From Proteobacteria bacterium ST_bin14 (lineage in GTDB: Bacteria; Pseudomonadota; Alphaproteobacteria; Sphingomonadales; Sphingomonadaceae): 64,000 nucleotides of DNA. The translations under genes were made by a program, and so were the position numbers. The stretch is taken from the NCBI GenBank assembly GCA_002083655.1, contig MSXR01000018.1, positions 18,674-82,673 of the forward strand. Direction: 5' to 3'. The notes below the pieces were generated by a model. That model saw nothing but the letters and a program-made list of their open reading frames with translations, was not told the origin of the DNA and did no database searches. Below, one piece after another: positions 1 to 8,967 of this stretch. Positions within the stretch are counted from its first letter, which is position 1, and every line of letters starts with the position of its first letter.

Positions 1-466
1 CCATCACATTGTAATGCGGGATCACTTTTTCGGCACCGTAATAGCTGAGCGTCAGCAGCGAGCCGCCATTCGGCATCATCGCGGCGGCGCGCTTGGCGAC
101 GGCAACGAACGAATAGACGCTGATGTTCATCGTCATCAAGAAATTGTCGAGACTGGTGTCGACATAGCCACCGCGCAGCTCATTCTTGTCCGAAAAGCCG
201 ATCGCATGGACGACAAAGTCGATCGTCGGCCATTCGGTCGCCAGCGCGGCAAAGGTCGCGTCCAGCGCGGCCATATCGGCCACGTCGCAATCAAACAGCC
301 GGGCGACGCCCAGGCTTTCGGCCAGCGGGCGCACCCGCTTTTCCATGGTTTCGCCCTGATAGCTGAACGCGAGTTCGGCCCCCGCCTCGCTCAGTTTTTT
401 GGCAATTCCCCAAGCCAGTGATCGATCATTGGCAAGCCCCATGATCAGCCCGCGTTTGCCCTTCAT
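1..466 (-). CDS. fabI: Enoyl-[acyl-carrier-protein] reductase (NADH), partial
   Basis: FabI catalyses the last reduction of each fatty-acid elongation cycle in the cytoplasm, reducing trans-2-enoyl-ACP with NADH. About 155 N-terminal residues are visible and the gene runs off the left edge. The cofactor loop reads GLANDRSLAWGIA near residue 10. The segment SYYGAEKVIPHYNVM at the cut end carries the two tyrosines of the FabI active site (equivalent to Tyr146 and Tyr156 of E. coli). The start is the ATG at 466, followed by MKGKRGLIMG, the usual beginning for this short-chain dehydrogenase branch. The next gene upstream on the same strand ends 9 bases away, so the two may be co-transcribed. The family call is firm; the C-terminus cannot be seen. 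Confidence 0.95.
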   Translation of the reverse strand, partial: MKGKRGLIMGLANDRSLAWGIAKKLSEAGAELAFSYQGETMEKRVRPLAESLGVARLFDCDVADMAALDATFAALATEWPTIDFVVHAIGFSDKNELRGGYVDTSLDNFLMTMNISVYSFVAVAKRAAAMMPNGGSLLTLSYYGAEKVIPHYNVM

Positions 467-474
467 TAATTCCG

Positions 475-1440
475 TCACGCCCTTGTCGCCTCCGCTCGTC
501 CCTCAATATGCTCGTCCTTTACGCCCTCATCATCTGCTTCCGCCAGTGCTGCATTTAATTGCGCACCGACAACCAGCCCCAAACCGACCAGAAAAAAGAA
601 GATTAGCGCAATCATCACGCCTGCCAGACTGCCATAGGTGAGGTCGTAACTGGTCAGATTGGCAAGGATGGATGGCAGCAACGCGGTGACGATCAGCCAC
701 CAGGCCGCCGTAAATGCTGCCCCCGGCCATTTCGGGAACTGACCGTCGCGATATTGGCGGGGGGTGAGCGAATAAAAGACCATATAGAGCGCCACAAACA
801 ACGCGATCGCAGGCGCAATGCGCGACAGCGACACCGCTGACGCAGCACCGGTAGCAAAGGGCATCGTCCGCAGGATAAACTGTTCCGTTGCGACCATCGC
901 CACCTGAAAGCTGAAAGACACCAGCACCAAGATCAGCGACGCCAGCGTCAACCCCATTGACCATAAACGGTAATGCCAGAACGGGCGCACTGATTTTACG
1001 CCGTAAGCGCGGCGCAGGATGTCCCGGATCGTCTCAATAAAGCTTGCCGTGGTCCACAGCCCCACAATCGCACCAAACCACAAAAGCGAACCTGATCGGG
1101 CCGCCAGCACATCTGCGATCGGGGTTTGCAGCACGGCAGCCACGCTGGGCGGCAGAGTGCGCAAGAATGCGGCGACGGTGTGCAGCCCTTCATCGGTTCG
1201 GCCAAACAACCGCGCGATGGCGGCGGCGACGATGAAAAAGGGAAACAACGTCAGCAGCGACAAATAGGCCAGATTGCCGGCATGGATGAACCCGTCGCTG
1301 AACACCCCCACAACAACGCGTTTCAGCACCTCGCGGACATAGCTGCCCGGCCGCATGAACGCGAAGCGCCGGTTGAGCCGCGGCGCCCTGCCCGGATGAA
1401 GCCTGCGTTCTTCGGGGGATTCGGGCGAGATGTCTTGCAC
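475..1440 (-). CDS. YihY/BrkB family inner-membrane protein
   Basis: This is a 321-residue protein of the YihY/virulence factor BrkB family, whose function is not firmly known; old annotations as RNase BN are wrong. It has a charged cytoplasmic N-terminus of about 45 residues, then about six hydrophobic segments. The first follows the family motif region GNLAYLSLLTLFPF (about residues 56-69). The C-terminal tail is acidic. It lies between the dnaJ-like gene (6 bases upstream) and fabI (9 bases downstream), all on the minus strand, so the three form a likely transcription unit. Length and topology match the family. Confidence 0.88.
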   Translation of the reverse strand: MQDISPESPEERRLHPGRAPRLNRRFAFMRPGSYVREVLKRVVVGVFSDGFIHAGNLAYLSLLTLFPFFIVAAAIARLFGRTDEGLHTVAAFLRTLPPSVAAVLQTPIADVLAARSGSLLWFGAIVGLWTTASFIETIRDILRRAYGVKSVRPFWHYRLWSMGLTLASLILVLVSFSFQVAMVATEQFILRTMPFATGAASAVSLSRIAPAIALFVALYMVFYSLTPRQYRDGQFPKWPGAAFTAAWWLIVTALLPSILANLTSYDLTYGSLAGVMIALIFFFLVGLGLVVGAQLNAALAEADDEGVKDEHIEGRAEATRA

Positions 1441-1446
1441 GGTGGA

Positions 1447-2388
1447 TCAGACGTCCAGCTTGCCGCGCGGGTTCCATTTATCTTTGTCGGGCCAGTTCTG
1501 CACAAATTCAACCAGCGCATCATCATCGACGGGCAGATCAACCATCAGCGTGACAAGCTGGTCCCCACGACCGCCGGTCTTTTTGTTGAAGCCCCGCCCC
1601 TTCAGCCGCAGCACCTTGCCCGATGTCGATCCGCGCGGCACCGACAGCATCACAGCCCCCTCCACCGTCGGCACCTTTACCGATGCGCCCAGCACCGCTT
1701 CTGCCAGGCTGATCGGCAAATCCAGCCGCACATCATCGCCCGCGCGTTCAAAGCTGCGGTGCGGTTGCACCTCGATCGTGACAATGGCATCGCCTGCGCC
1801 GCCGGGGCCGGGCTGGCCCTTGCCCGCCAGCCGCATCTGGGTGCCCGTTTCGACGCCAGCGGGTAGTTTCAGATCGATCGTCTTGCCGTCACCAAGCGTA
1901 ATCCGCTGCGGCGCAAGCGTGGCGGCATCGGCAAAGGGCACGGCCAGCTTATAGGCGATATTGGCCCCCTTGGGGCTTGGCCGCCGACCAAAGCCGCTGG
2001 AAAACCCGCCCCCGCTGCCACCACGCCTGCCGCCGAACAATCCTTCGAAGATATCACCGAAATCCCCCGCATCGCCGCCGCCAAAATCAGGGGCGCCGCC
2101 TGGACCAGCACGAAAACCACCACCGCCGCCCGATTGACCGGGGTTAAAGCCAAAGGGTGATGCCGGATTTCCATCCCCGTCAATCTCGCCGCGATCAAAC
2201 CGCGCGCGCTTGTCCTTATCGCTCAGCAGATCATAGGCGTTGGTAACCTGCGAAAATCGCTCGGACGCCTTGGGGTTGTCCTTGTTGCGATCAGGATGGA
2301 GTTCCTTGGCAAGCTTACGATATGCCTTTTTGATATCGGCTTCGCTCGCCCCGCGCGGGACACCCAGCAGTTGATACGGATCGGCCAT
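1447..2388 (-). CDS. DnaJ-class co-chaperone, type II (CbpA-like)
   Basis: This 313-residue J-domain protein would stimulate the ATPase of DnaK and deliver substrates in the cytoplasm. The J-domain covers residues 4-66 with the HPD tripeptide at 31-33. A Gly/Phe-rich linker follows at about 72-130. The substrate-binding beta domains come last, and the four zinc-binding CXXCXGXG repeats of DnaJ are absent. That places it with CbpA-type proteins rather than the housekeeping DnaJ. It heads a minus-strand run with the YihY protein and fabI. The 90 bases upstream contain no other gene and presumably hold its promoter. Confidence 0.93.
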   Translation of the reverse strand: MADPYQLLGVPRGASEADIKKAYRKLAKELHPDRNKDNPKASERFSQVTNAYDLLSDKDKRARFDRGEIDGDGNPASPFGFNPGQSGGGGGFRAGPGGAPDFGGGDAGDFGDIFEGLFGGRRGGSGGGFSSGFGRRPSPKGANIAYKLAVPFADAATLAPQRITLGDGKTIDLKLPAGVETGTQMRLAGKGQPGPGGAGDAIVTIEVQPHRSFERAGDDVRLDLPISLAEAVLGASVKVPTVEGAVMLSVPRGSTSGKVLRLKGRGFNKKTGGRGDQLVTLMVDLPVDDDALVEFVQNWPDKDKWNPRGKLDV

Positions 2389-2481
2389 CTGGTTTCCGGT
2401 GTATAAGACTAATACGCTCTATTTGGGGGAAGCAGCGTGGAAGCGCAAACGCTGGCCGCAATAATTTGCGCTAGAGCTGCT

Positions 2482-2697
2482 TGCGATCAAACCAACTCAC
2501 CCCTCCCCTTTAGGAGTGTCGGGTGAACCGCGCCCCGCGCGGTTCAGGTCAAGCCGGGGGCTTGACCGACCCGACACTGGGCCGGGGGTGGGGGCTGTCA
2601 GTCTCACCGAGACCAACGCGCCTTAGGATAGCCCCCACCCCAACCCCTCCCCTGAAGGGGAGAGGCTTGAGAGTGCTGCCATGTGATTACAAACGGC
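2482..2697 (-). repeat. 216-bp dispersed repeat, copy A (inverted relative to copy B)
   Basis: The segment reads as the reverse complement of 8649-8864, and both copies are 216 bp long with only scattered mismatches. Each contains several short GC-rich palindromes, for example GAACCGCGC facing GCGCGGTTC, and C-rich and G-rich arms of the CCCTCCCC/GGGGAGGG kind. No coding potential is seen. It begins one base after the stop codon of the transglutaminase gene, so it may also end transcription. It looks like an intergenic palindromic repeat family. Confidence 0.9.
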
Positions 2698-2698
2698 G

Positions 2699-3586
2699 CT
2701 AAACCAGCGGTTCGGCGGGTGCCACATCAACGCTGACATGCAGTTTTTGGGCGCCTGATCCCAGCACAATGCCGTCAATTGGCGCGATTTCGGCATAGTC
2801 CCGGCCAATCGCCATCACGATATGGTCGCCCGCCATCCAAATGCCATTGGTGGGATCAACCCCCACCCAACCAATCCGGTCGCCGCACCATAACAGTACC
2901 CAGGCATGGGTGGCATCTGCCCCCACCAGCCGTTCCATACCCGGCGGCGGCAGCGTGCGGATATAACCCGACGCATAGGCCGCTGGCAGTCCGGCGGCGC
3001 GCAGGCCAGTAATCATGATTTGTGCAAAATCCTGGCACACGCCGCGGCGGTGCATGAACGCTTCGCGTGGGGGGGTATCGACCATCGTTGCCGTTGGATC
3101 GAAATCAAATTCGCGCTGGATGCGCTGGGCAAGCGCAATCGCCGCCTCCAGCACCGGACGATCAGGGGCCAAATCCTGCGCGCACCAATTGGCAATGTCA
3201 TGGTCAAGCGGGATCAGCGGCGATGGGAACAAATAGGCGCTGGGGCCAGCAGGGGAGCCGTCGCGGCTGGCACGGGCGGCGCGGGCAACGTCGGCAAGGG
3301 TGGGATCATCAGCGCTGGGCACCGGGATCAGTCGCTCAACCGTCACCCGCGATACGCTGTCGATCGTCAGAAAACGCACTGGCTCTTCCACGGTCAGGCG
3401 GACAATATTGGCCAGCCCAGCCTCTGCCCGCGCTGGTGAAATTCGCCCGGCCGGGCTGATGGTCAGTTGATAATCATCCAGCGTCTGGCCCGACCAGATG
3501 ATTGGCTTTAACCGCAAATTGCAGCGGGCAAAGCGTACCTCCCGGCCATAATCAAAGCGGGTCACATGGCGAATGGTGTAGATCAT
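2699..3586 (-). CDS. Transglutaminase-like cysteine protein, bacterial N-terminal domain type
   Basis: This 295-residue protein has an N-terminal beta-sandwich domain (about 1-90) followed by a transglutaminase-like core. The papain-type triad is visible: Cys184 in RRGVCQDFAQ, His227 in ADATHAWV and Asp244 in VDPTNG. Family members act as proteases or amidases or form isopeptide bonds; the substrate here is unknown. I chose the ATG at 3586, which lies 13 bases after the stop of the ATP-grasp/alpha-E gene; a longer reading would overlap that gene. The pairing of this family with circularly permuted ATP-grasp and alpha-E proteins is common in proteobacteria and suggests synthesis and trimming of a peptide product. 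Confidence 0.9.
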   Translation of the reverse strand: MIYTIRHVTRFDYGREVRFARCNLRLKPIIWSGQTLDDYQLTISPAGRISPARAEAGLANIVRLTVEEPVRFLTIDSVSRVTVERLIPVPSADDPTLADVARAARASRDGSPAGPSAYLFPSPLIPLDHDIANWCAQDLAPDRPVLEAAIALAQRIQREFDFDPTATMVDTPPREAFMHRRGVCQDFAQIMITGLRAAGLPAAYASGYIRTLPPPGMERLVGADATHAWVLLWCGDRIGWVGVDPTNGIWMAGDHIVMAIGRDYAEIAPIDGIVLGSGAQKLHVSVDVAPAEPLV

Positions 3587-3599
3587 GGCTGTGCCGGGT

Positions 3600-6077
3600 T
3601 CATGCCAGCGTAAGGCCGCCCGCGCGCAACGGTTCCCCGCCTTGCAGAAAATATCGGCGGGCCACAGCCTCCGACAACTGGCGCAACCGGCGTTCAATCT
3701 CGCGCAGCGTCGCATCATCAATTGTCGCGGCCGTCGCGGTGGAAACCAATGCCGCCAGCGCGGTTGCCTCTGCCTGTTGCGGCTCGGCCATGCCATCATC
3801 GGCCAGCACCGGCAGTTCGCGCAGATGCGTGCTGATGGCGGCCACCTGATAGGCAATCGCGCGCGGATTTCCTGGATCAAGCGCCACCAGATCAACCACC
3901 GGGGCGTGCGCCAGCCCGCCCAGATAGCGCTGGCGATAGCTGATCTGGCTGTCTGCAACATCGAGCAGCGTCGACAGATCATCGGCGGTTGCGTTGGCGC
4001 AGCCAAATACCCGCACGGCGCGCGCAACGGCGGACGCCCGTTCAATCCGGCGGCCAAGATCATGGAAGCGCCAGGCATCGGTGCGGCCCATATGTTCGGT
4101 TGAAAGCCCGGCCAGCGCGGCAAAACGCCGCTGGAGCGATCCCGCACGATCCAGCAGCGCACCGCCATTGGGCGCGGGCGCATCAAGCAGGCGGACCATA
4201 TCAGCCGACAAACGGTCGCGCGATCCAGCACCAATGGCGCGGGCGCTGCGGTTGATGGCCCGCACGCTGTTCCAGCCGCCATCGCCCGCCTCCATCGCGG
4301 TGCGGGCAAGCGTAATCAGATCGGTACGGCGCAAGCTGGGCGGGCGCGGGGCGGCACCGTCTTCCACAATCATCCCGACCAGTCGGGCGATCGTTTCCGG
4401 CGCAAGGGCTGCACCGGCATCGGCAGTGATCGAGTTACCCAGCATCACGCGGATCACCGCAAGCAACGCCTCCCCCCGTTCCAGATAGCGGCCGAGCCAG
4501 AAGAAATTGTCAGCAACCCGGCTGGGCAACGTGCCGGGATTGCGGCGGATCTGCACCAGTTTATCGTCCGGCAACAGCGACACCGGCGCAACAGGCGCTC
4601 CCCCATAAATCGCCACATCAGCCGACCAGTTTCCCTCCCCCATCACAGAGGCGCGCATATCCGGGTGCTCGCCGATGCGGGCAAACCCGCCGGGCATCAC
4701 CGTCCAGCCGCCATCTGCCCCGCGCGCGGCAAAGACGCGCAACGTGAACGGGCGCGACACCAGCTGGTCTTCAGCCACCACCGGCATCGTCGACAGCCGG
4801 ACATTTTCCTTGCCGACATAATCCTGCGGCCGCCGTTCCATATCAGCGATCAGCGCGCTGCGCTGTTCGGGCGACAGATCAGCAATCATGACCGGCTTTC
4901 CATCCGGCAGGCCGAGCGGGGCGGCGGAAAAAGCGGGCGCGATCAACAGCGAATCAAGATGCGCGGCGACATGCGCCTGCGCGGGTTCCTGCCCGCACCA
5001 CCAGGTGGCGATATTGGGGATCCTCAACGGCTCGCCCAGCAATTCACGCGCCAGCCGCGGCATGAAAGCCTCAAACGCCGGGCTTTCCAGCACAGCAGAG
5101 CCCGGCGCATTGCTGACCACGACATTGCCCGCCACCATCGCATCAATCAGCCCGGCAACGCCAATCGTCGAATGCGAATCAAACGCCAGCGGATCAAGCA
5201 GCCGCGGATCAATACGCCGCCACACCGCGTCGACGCGCTTCAGGCCGGCGATGGTGCGGATGTACAGCTTGTCCTCAAGCACCGCGAGATCGGCACCTTC
5301 CACCAGCAACAGCCCCAGATAGCGCGCCAGATGGGCCTGTTCGGTATAGCTGGGATTGTACCGGCCCGGCGTCAGCAACCCAATGCGCGGATCGCTGCGC
5401 TTGCACGCCGCTGCCAGCCCGGCGCGGAAGGCAGCGAAAAACGGGGCGTGGCGCTGAATGTTCAGCCGCGTTTGCAACCCGCCCAGCGTGCGCGACACCG
5501 CCAGCCGATTTTCCAGCGCATAGCCCGCCCCGGCGGGCGCCCGCAGATGATCGGCCAGCACGCGCCATTCACCGGCCGGACTGCGGCCAAGATCAACCGC
5601 CACGAAATGCAGATGGTGCCCACCCGGCGGGGCCAGCCCCACCAGTGGCCGCAGGAAAAATGGGCTGCCATTGACGAGCGCTGCCGGAATCGATCCGCTC
5701 GCGGTCAACTCCCCCGCGCCGTATAGGTCGGCGAGAATCATCTCCATCAGCGCTGCACGCTGAGTGACCCCCGCTGCAATGCTGGCCCATTCGCATTCTT
5801 CGATCAGCAAGGGCACGGGGGATACCGGCCAGGGGCGTTCTTCGCTGTCACCGATGATGCGAAAGCCGGTGCCGATATCTTCGGCCTGGCGCTGCACCCG
5901 TTCGCGGGCATGGCCCAGATCATCGCCAACCGCGCCCGCCAGTTCTTCCAGCATCGTCGCCCAGGCAGAATCAGCGCCGCACATCACATCACCGGGGGGC
6001 AGATTGCGACAATAATCGGCCATCCAGCGCGCGGCATGGGTGGCGGGATCAATCAGTTCGCTCGACACGGTGGCCAT
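3600..6077 (-). CDS. Circularly permuted ATP-grasp plus alpha-E domain fusion protein
   Basis: The N-terminal ~480 residues match the circularly permuted type 2 ATP-grasp family (RIIGDSEERPW, LLTPGRYNPSYTEQA and DYVGKENVRLST motifs). The C-terminal ~300 residues are the helical alpha-E domain, which begins near SRVADNFFWLGRYLERGE. In many genomes these are two separate genes; here they are one chain of about 825 residues. ATP-grasp enzymes form amide bonds using ATP, so a peptide ligase role is inferred, with the adjacent transglutaminase-like protein as partner. The open frame runs upstream to 6365, into pdxH on the other strand. I chose the ATG at 6077, preceded by a CAGGGG stretch; an ATG at 6227 is the alternative. 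Confidence 0.85.
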   Translation of the reverse strand: MATVSSELIDPATHAARWMADYCRNLPPGDVMCGADSAWATMLEELAGAVGDDLGHARERVQRQAEDIGTGFRIIGDSEERPWPVSPVPLLIEECEWASIAAGVTQRAALMEMILADLYGAGELTASGSIPAALVNGSPFFLRPLVGLAPPGGHHLHFVAVDLGRSPAGEWRVLADHLRAPAGAGYALENRLAVSRTLGGLQTRLNIQRHAPFFAAFRAGLAAACKRSDPRIGLLTPGRYNPSYTEQAHLARYLGLLLVEGADLAVLEDKLYIRTIAGLKRVDAVWRRIDPRLLDPLAFDSHSTIGVAGLIDAMVAGNVVVSNAPGSAVLESPAFEAFMPRLARELLGEPLRIPNIATWWCGQEPAQAHVAAHLDSLLIAPAFSAAPLGLPDGKPVMIADLSPEQRSALIADMERRPQDYVGKENVRLSTMPVVAEDQLVSRPFTLRVFAARGADGGWTVMPGGFARIGEHPDMRASVMGEGNWSADVAIYGGAPVAPVSLLPDDKLVQIRRNPGTLPSRVADNFFWLGRYLERGEALLAVIRVMLGNSITADAGAALAPETIARLVGMIVEDGAAPRPPSLRRTDLITLARTAMEAGDGGWNSVRAINRSARAIGAGSRDRLSADMVRLLDAPAPNGGALLDRAGSLQRRFAALAGLSTEHMGRTDAWRFHDLGRRIERASAVARAVRVFGCANATADDLSTLLDVADSQISYRQRYLGGLAHAPVVDLVALDPGNPRAIAYQVAAISTHLRELPVLADDGMAEPQQAEATALAALVSTATAATIDDATLREIERRLRQLSEAVARRYFLQGGEPLRAGGLTLA

Positions 6078-6273
6078 CACCCCTGTCTGCCGCTGGATGA
6101 CGGCAGCCGGGATAGCGCGGGCAAGGTCTGTGCTGATGCCGCCAATGTTACCCCCCTCGATATGCCGAGCGCTATCGTCACCACAATCGGTGCAGACACG
6201 CAACCGCCAAGCGTCGCCGATGTTCATCCGCTTCGTGGGTGACTGTGCGCAAGCGAGCGCGTAAGGCCGGGAA

Positions 6274-6852
6274 ATGACCATAGATCCGCTAGAATTATTC
6301 GATGCCTGGTATGCCGAGGCCCGCACATCCGAAATCAACGATTCGAACGCGGTGGCGCTTGCCACCAGTGATTCAGCCGGGCGGCTTGGCCTGCGGATGG
6401 TGCTGCTGAAAGGGCATGGCCCCGACGGTTTTGTGTTCTACACCAACCAAGAGGGCCGCAAGGCGGCAGACATTGCCGTCAACCCGCAAGCCGCGCTGTT
6501 ATTCCACTGGAAATCACTTCGCCGCCAAATCCGCATCGAGGGGCCGGTGACGACCGTGACGGCAGCCGAGGCCGACGCGTATTTTGCCACCCGTGGTCGC
6601 GATTCGCAGCTGGGGGCCTGGGCGTCCGATCAATCACGCCCGCTGGACAGTCGGGCGACGTTTGAAGCGCGGTTTGCCGAAATGCAGGCGCGATTTGATG
6701 GTGGCCCCGTGCCACGCCCGCCATATTGGTCAGGCTACCGCGTTACGCCCCGTTCGATCGAGTTCTGGCAGGACCGCGAACACCGGCTCCACGAACGGCG
6801 GCTGTTCACCCGCGCTGGCGATGGCTGGGCTGAGGGGATGCTCTACCCGTGA
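6274..6852 (+). CDS. pdxH: Pyridoxamine 5'-phosphate oxidase
   Basis: PdxH oxidises pyridoxamine or pyridoxine 5'-phosphate to pyridoxal 5'-phosphate using FMN and O2, completing and salvaging vitamin B6 cofactor. The 192-residue length is normal. Recognisable blocks are LRMVLLKGHGPDGFVFYTN (FMN binding), FHWKSLRRQIRIEG, and near the C-terminus YRVTPRSIEFWQ and HERRLF. It overlaps the next gene, a cation transporter, by 4 bases, so they are translationally coupled. The start at 6274 leaves a short divergent intergenic region toward the ATP-grasp gene. Confidence 0.96.
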   Translation: MTIDPLELFDAWYAEARTSEINDSNAVALATSDSAGRLGLRMVLLKGHGPDGFVFYTNQEGRKAADIAVNPQAALLFHWKSLRRQIRIEGPVTTVTAAEADAYFATRGRDSQLGAWASDQSRPLDSRATFEARFAEMQARFDGGPVPRPPYWSGYRVTPRSIEFWQDREHRLHERRLFTRAGDGWAEGMLYP

Positions 6853-7838
6853 GCGATGGCCAAAATCATCACCACAACCACCATCACGCCCGCGCTGCGC
6901 ACCACCAGGCAAATGGCAGCCTGGCGACCCGGGCGGCGATTGCCAGCGTTGCCACCGCCGCTTTTTTGATGCTGATCAAGGGCTATGCCGCCTGGCATAC
7001 CGGTTCGGTCGCGATGCTGGGATCGCTGGCGGACACCGGGCTGGATCTGGTTGCGTCGATGGTGACGCTGTTCGGCGTCCGGCTGGCGGCGCAGCCTGCC
7101 GATCACGACCACCGTTTTGGCCATGGCAAGGCCGAATCGCTGGTGGCGCTGTTTCAGGTGGCCGTCATCGCGGCATCGGCATTTGCGATTTTCGGGCGCG
7201 CGCTCGATCGGTTGATGGCGCGCCAGGCAACGGCGGATGCCGAAATCGGCATCGCGGCATCGGTGATCGCCATTGGCGTTACCATCGCCTTGCTCGCCTA
7301 TCAGCGCTTCGTCATCACCAAGACAGGATCAGTCGCGATCGGGGCGGATCACGTCCATTATCAGTCGGATGTGCTGCTGAACGTGGCGGTGATCGGGGCG
7401 CTGGTGCTCGACCAATATCTGGGCGTGACGGGGGCGGACCCGCTGTTCGGCATCGCCATCGCCGCATGGCTGTTATGGGGTGCCTGGCGCGCCTCCAGCA
7501 GCGCGATTGACCAGTTGATGGACAAGGAATGGCCCGCCGAAAAGCGCCGCCGCTTTGTTGAGGTTGCTGGTCGCCACCCGGAACTAAAGGGCCTGCACGA
7601 TCTGCGCACCCGCACCAGCGGGGCGACTGATTTCGTCCAGTTCCATATCTGGATGGATCCCGAAATGACGATTGCTGAGGCGCATGTGGTAACCGACCGG
7701 ATCGAACACAGCCTGGCCCGCGAATTTCCCGGCACGGAAGTGCTGATCCATATCGACCCTGAGGGCCAGGTGGATCACCCCGGCAATGATCTGGTTGAGG
7801 CAGACGAAATCGCCAAGCTGAAGGACAATCAACCGTGA
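6849..7838 (+). CDS. Cation diffusion facilitator family transporter
   Basis: This 329-residue inner-membrane protein exchanges divalent metal (Zn, Fe, Mn, Co or Cd) for protons. The N-terminus is rich in histidine (HHHNHHHARAAHH within the first 20 residues), a likely cytosolic metal-sensing stretch. The membrane part follows with the family motifs DTGLDLVASMVTL in helix 2, DHDHRFGHGKAESL after it, and GADHVHYQSDVLLN in helix 5. The C-terminal ~90 residues are the cytoplasmic ferredoxin-like domain. It overlaps pdxH by 4 bases and the PhzF gene by 4 bases, forming a three-gene unit. The metal cannot be decided from sequence. Confidence 0.93.
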   Translation: MSDGQNHHHNHHHARAAHHQANGSLATRAAIASVATAAFLMLIKGYAAWHTGSVAMLGSLADTGLDLVASMVTLFGVRLAAQPADHDHRFGHGKAESLVALFQVAVIAASAFAIFGRALDRLMARQATADAEIGIAASVIAIGVTIALLAYQRFVITKTGSVAIGADHVHYQSDVLLNVAVIGALVLDQYLGVTGADPLFGIAIAAWLLWGAWRASSSAIDQLMDKEWPAEKRRRFVEVAGRHPELKGLHDLRTRTSGATDFVQFHIWMDPEMTIAEAHVVTDRIEHSLAREFPGTEVLIHIDPEGQVDHPGNDLVEADEIAKLKDNQP

Positions 7839-8647
7839 CCGCCGCCCACCGCACGCGCCTGCCCATTACCCAGATAGATGCCTTTGCCGATGCCGCCTTT
7901 ACCGGCAATCCTGCCGCCGTCATGCCGCTGGATGCGTGGCTGGACGATGATGTGCTGCTGTCGATTGCGGGCGAGAATAATTTGAGCGAAACCGCGTTTC
8001 TGGTGGCCGACGCCACCGGCGCGGCAGATTACGAATTGCGCTGGTTCACCCCCGCTGCCGAAGTTGCACTGTGCGGCCATGCCACGATTGCCAGCGGCCA
8101 TTACCTGTTGGAACGCGACGCCGCGCTGACCCGCGTCACCTTTCGCACGCGCCAGGCCGGCATTTTATGGGTGGAACGTGACGGCGAAGGCTATCGGATG
8201 GCCCTGCCCAACTGGGCGCCCACGCCAATGAAGCTGCCCGATATCGTTGCCGCTATCGGTGCTGGCCCTGCGGTGGAAACCTTGTGGTACCCCACCGGCT
8301 ATGCCCTGATCGTGCTGGAAAATGCCGCGCAAATCCGTGCGCTAAAGCCCGATCAGCGCGCACTGGCGGCGCTTGGCAAGCTGGTCGCCGTGGTCACGGC
8401 GCCGGGCGACACCACCGACGTCATCAGCCGGGTTTTCACGCCCTATTACGACATCGCCGAAGACCCGGTAACGGGATCAGCCCATGCCGTGATGACCCCC
8501 TATTGGGCCGCGCGCCTGGGTCGCGACAGCTTCACCGCTTATCAGGCAAGCGCCCGTGGCGGGCATGTCGCCTGCCGGTTGGATGGTGATTATGTCATTC
8601 TGGGTGGTCGCTGCATTACGGTGATGGAGGGCGTTTTTCTGTTGTAG
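7835..8647 (+). CDS. PhzF family epimerase/isomerase
   Basis: This is a 270-residue PhzF-superfamily protein. Members isomerise small acids, as PhzF does in phenazine synthesis, or are of unknown function. Typical features are the N-terminal QIDAFADAAFTGNPAAV, the catalytic-glutamate region NNLSETAFLV (around residue 52), ELRWFTPAAEVALCGHATIA, and EDPVTGSAHAVMTPYWA in the second half. No phenazine genes are nearby, so a housekeeping or metabolite-repair role is more likely. It ends the pdxH-CDF-PhzF unit, and repeat copy B starts two bases after its stop. Confidence 0.93.
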   Translation: MTAAHRTRLPITQIDAFADAAFTGNPAAVMPLDAWLDDDVLLSIAGENNLSETAFLVADATGAADYELRWFTPAAEVALCGHATIASGHYLLERDAALTRVTFRTRQAGILWVERDGEGYRMALPNWAPTPMKLPDIVAAIGAGPAVETLWYPTGYALIVLENAAQIRALKPDQRALAALGKLVAVVTAPGDTTDVISRVFTPYYDIAEDPVTGSAHAVMTPYWAARLGRDSFTAYQASARGGHVACRLDGDYVILGGRCITVMEGVFLL

Positions 8648-8648
8648 A

Positions 8649-8864
8649 GCCGTTTGTAATCGCATGGCAGCACTCTCAAGCCCCTCCCCTTTAGGGGAGG
8701 GGTTGGGGTGGGGGCTCTCCCAAGGCGCGTTGGTCTCGGTGAGACTGATAGCCCCCACCCCCGGCCCAGTGTCGGGTCGGTCAAGCCCCCGGCTTGACCT
8801 GAACCGCGCGGGGCGCGGTTCACCCGACACTCCTAAAGGGGAGGGGTGAGTTGGTTTGATCGCA
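8649..8864 (+). repeat. 216-bp dispersed repeat, copy B (inverted relative to copy A)
   Basis: It is the inverse-orientation partner of 2482-2697, with the same length and the same order of small palindromes when read from the other strand. The G- and C-rich arms (CCCTCCCC and GGGGAGGGG) can fold on each other. It sits immediately 3' of the PhzF gene, just as copy A sits immediately 3' of the transglutaminase gene, so both copies point outward from a 6-kb block. Confidence 0.9.
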
Positions 8865-8967
8865 GGCATCTTTAGAGTGCGACAGCATCAGCTCAACCCT
8901 TTCATCCCGAGCGAAGGGCTCGGCACGAACACTTCGGCGTTATCGATCACCCTAACCTCATCCCGCT

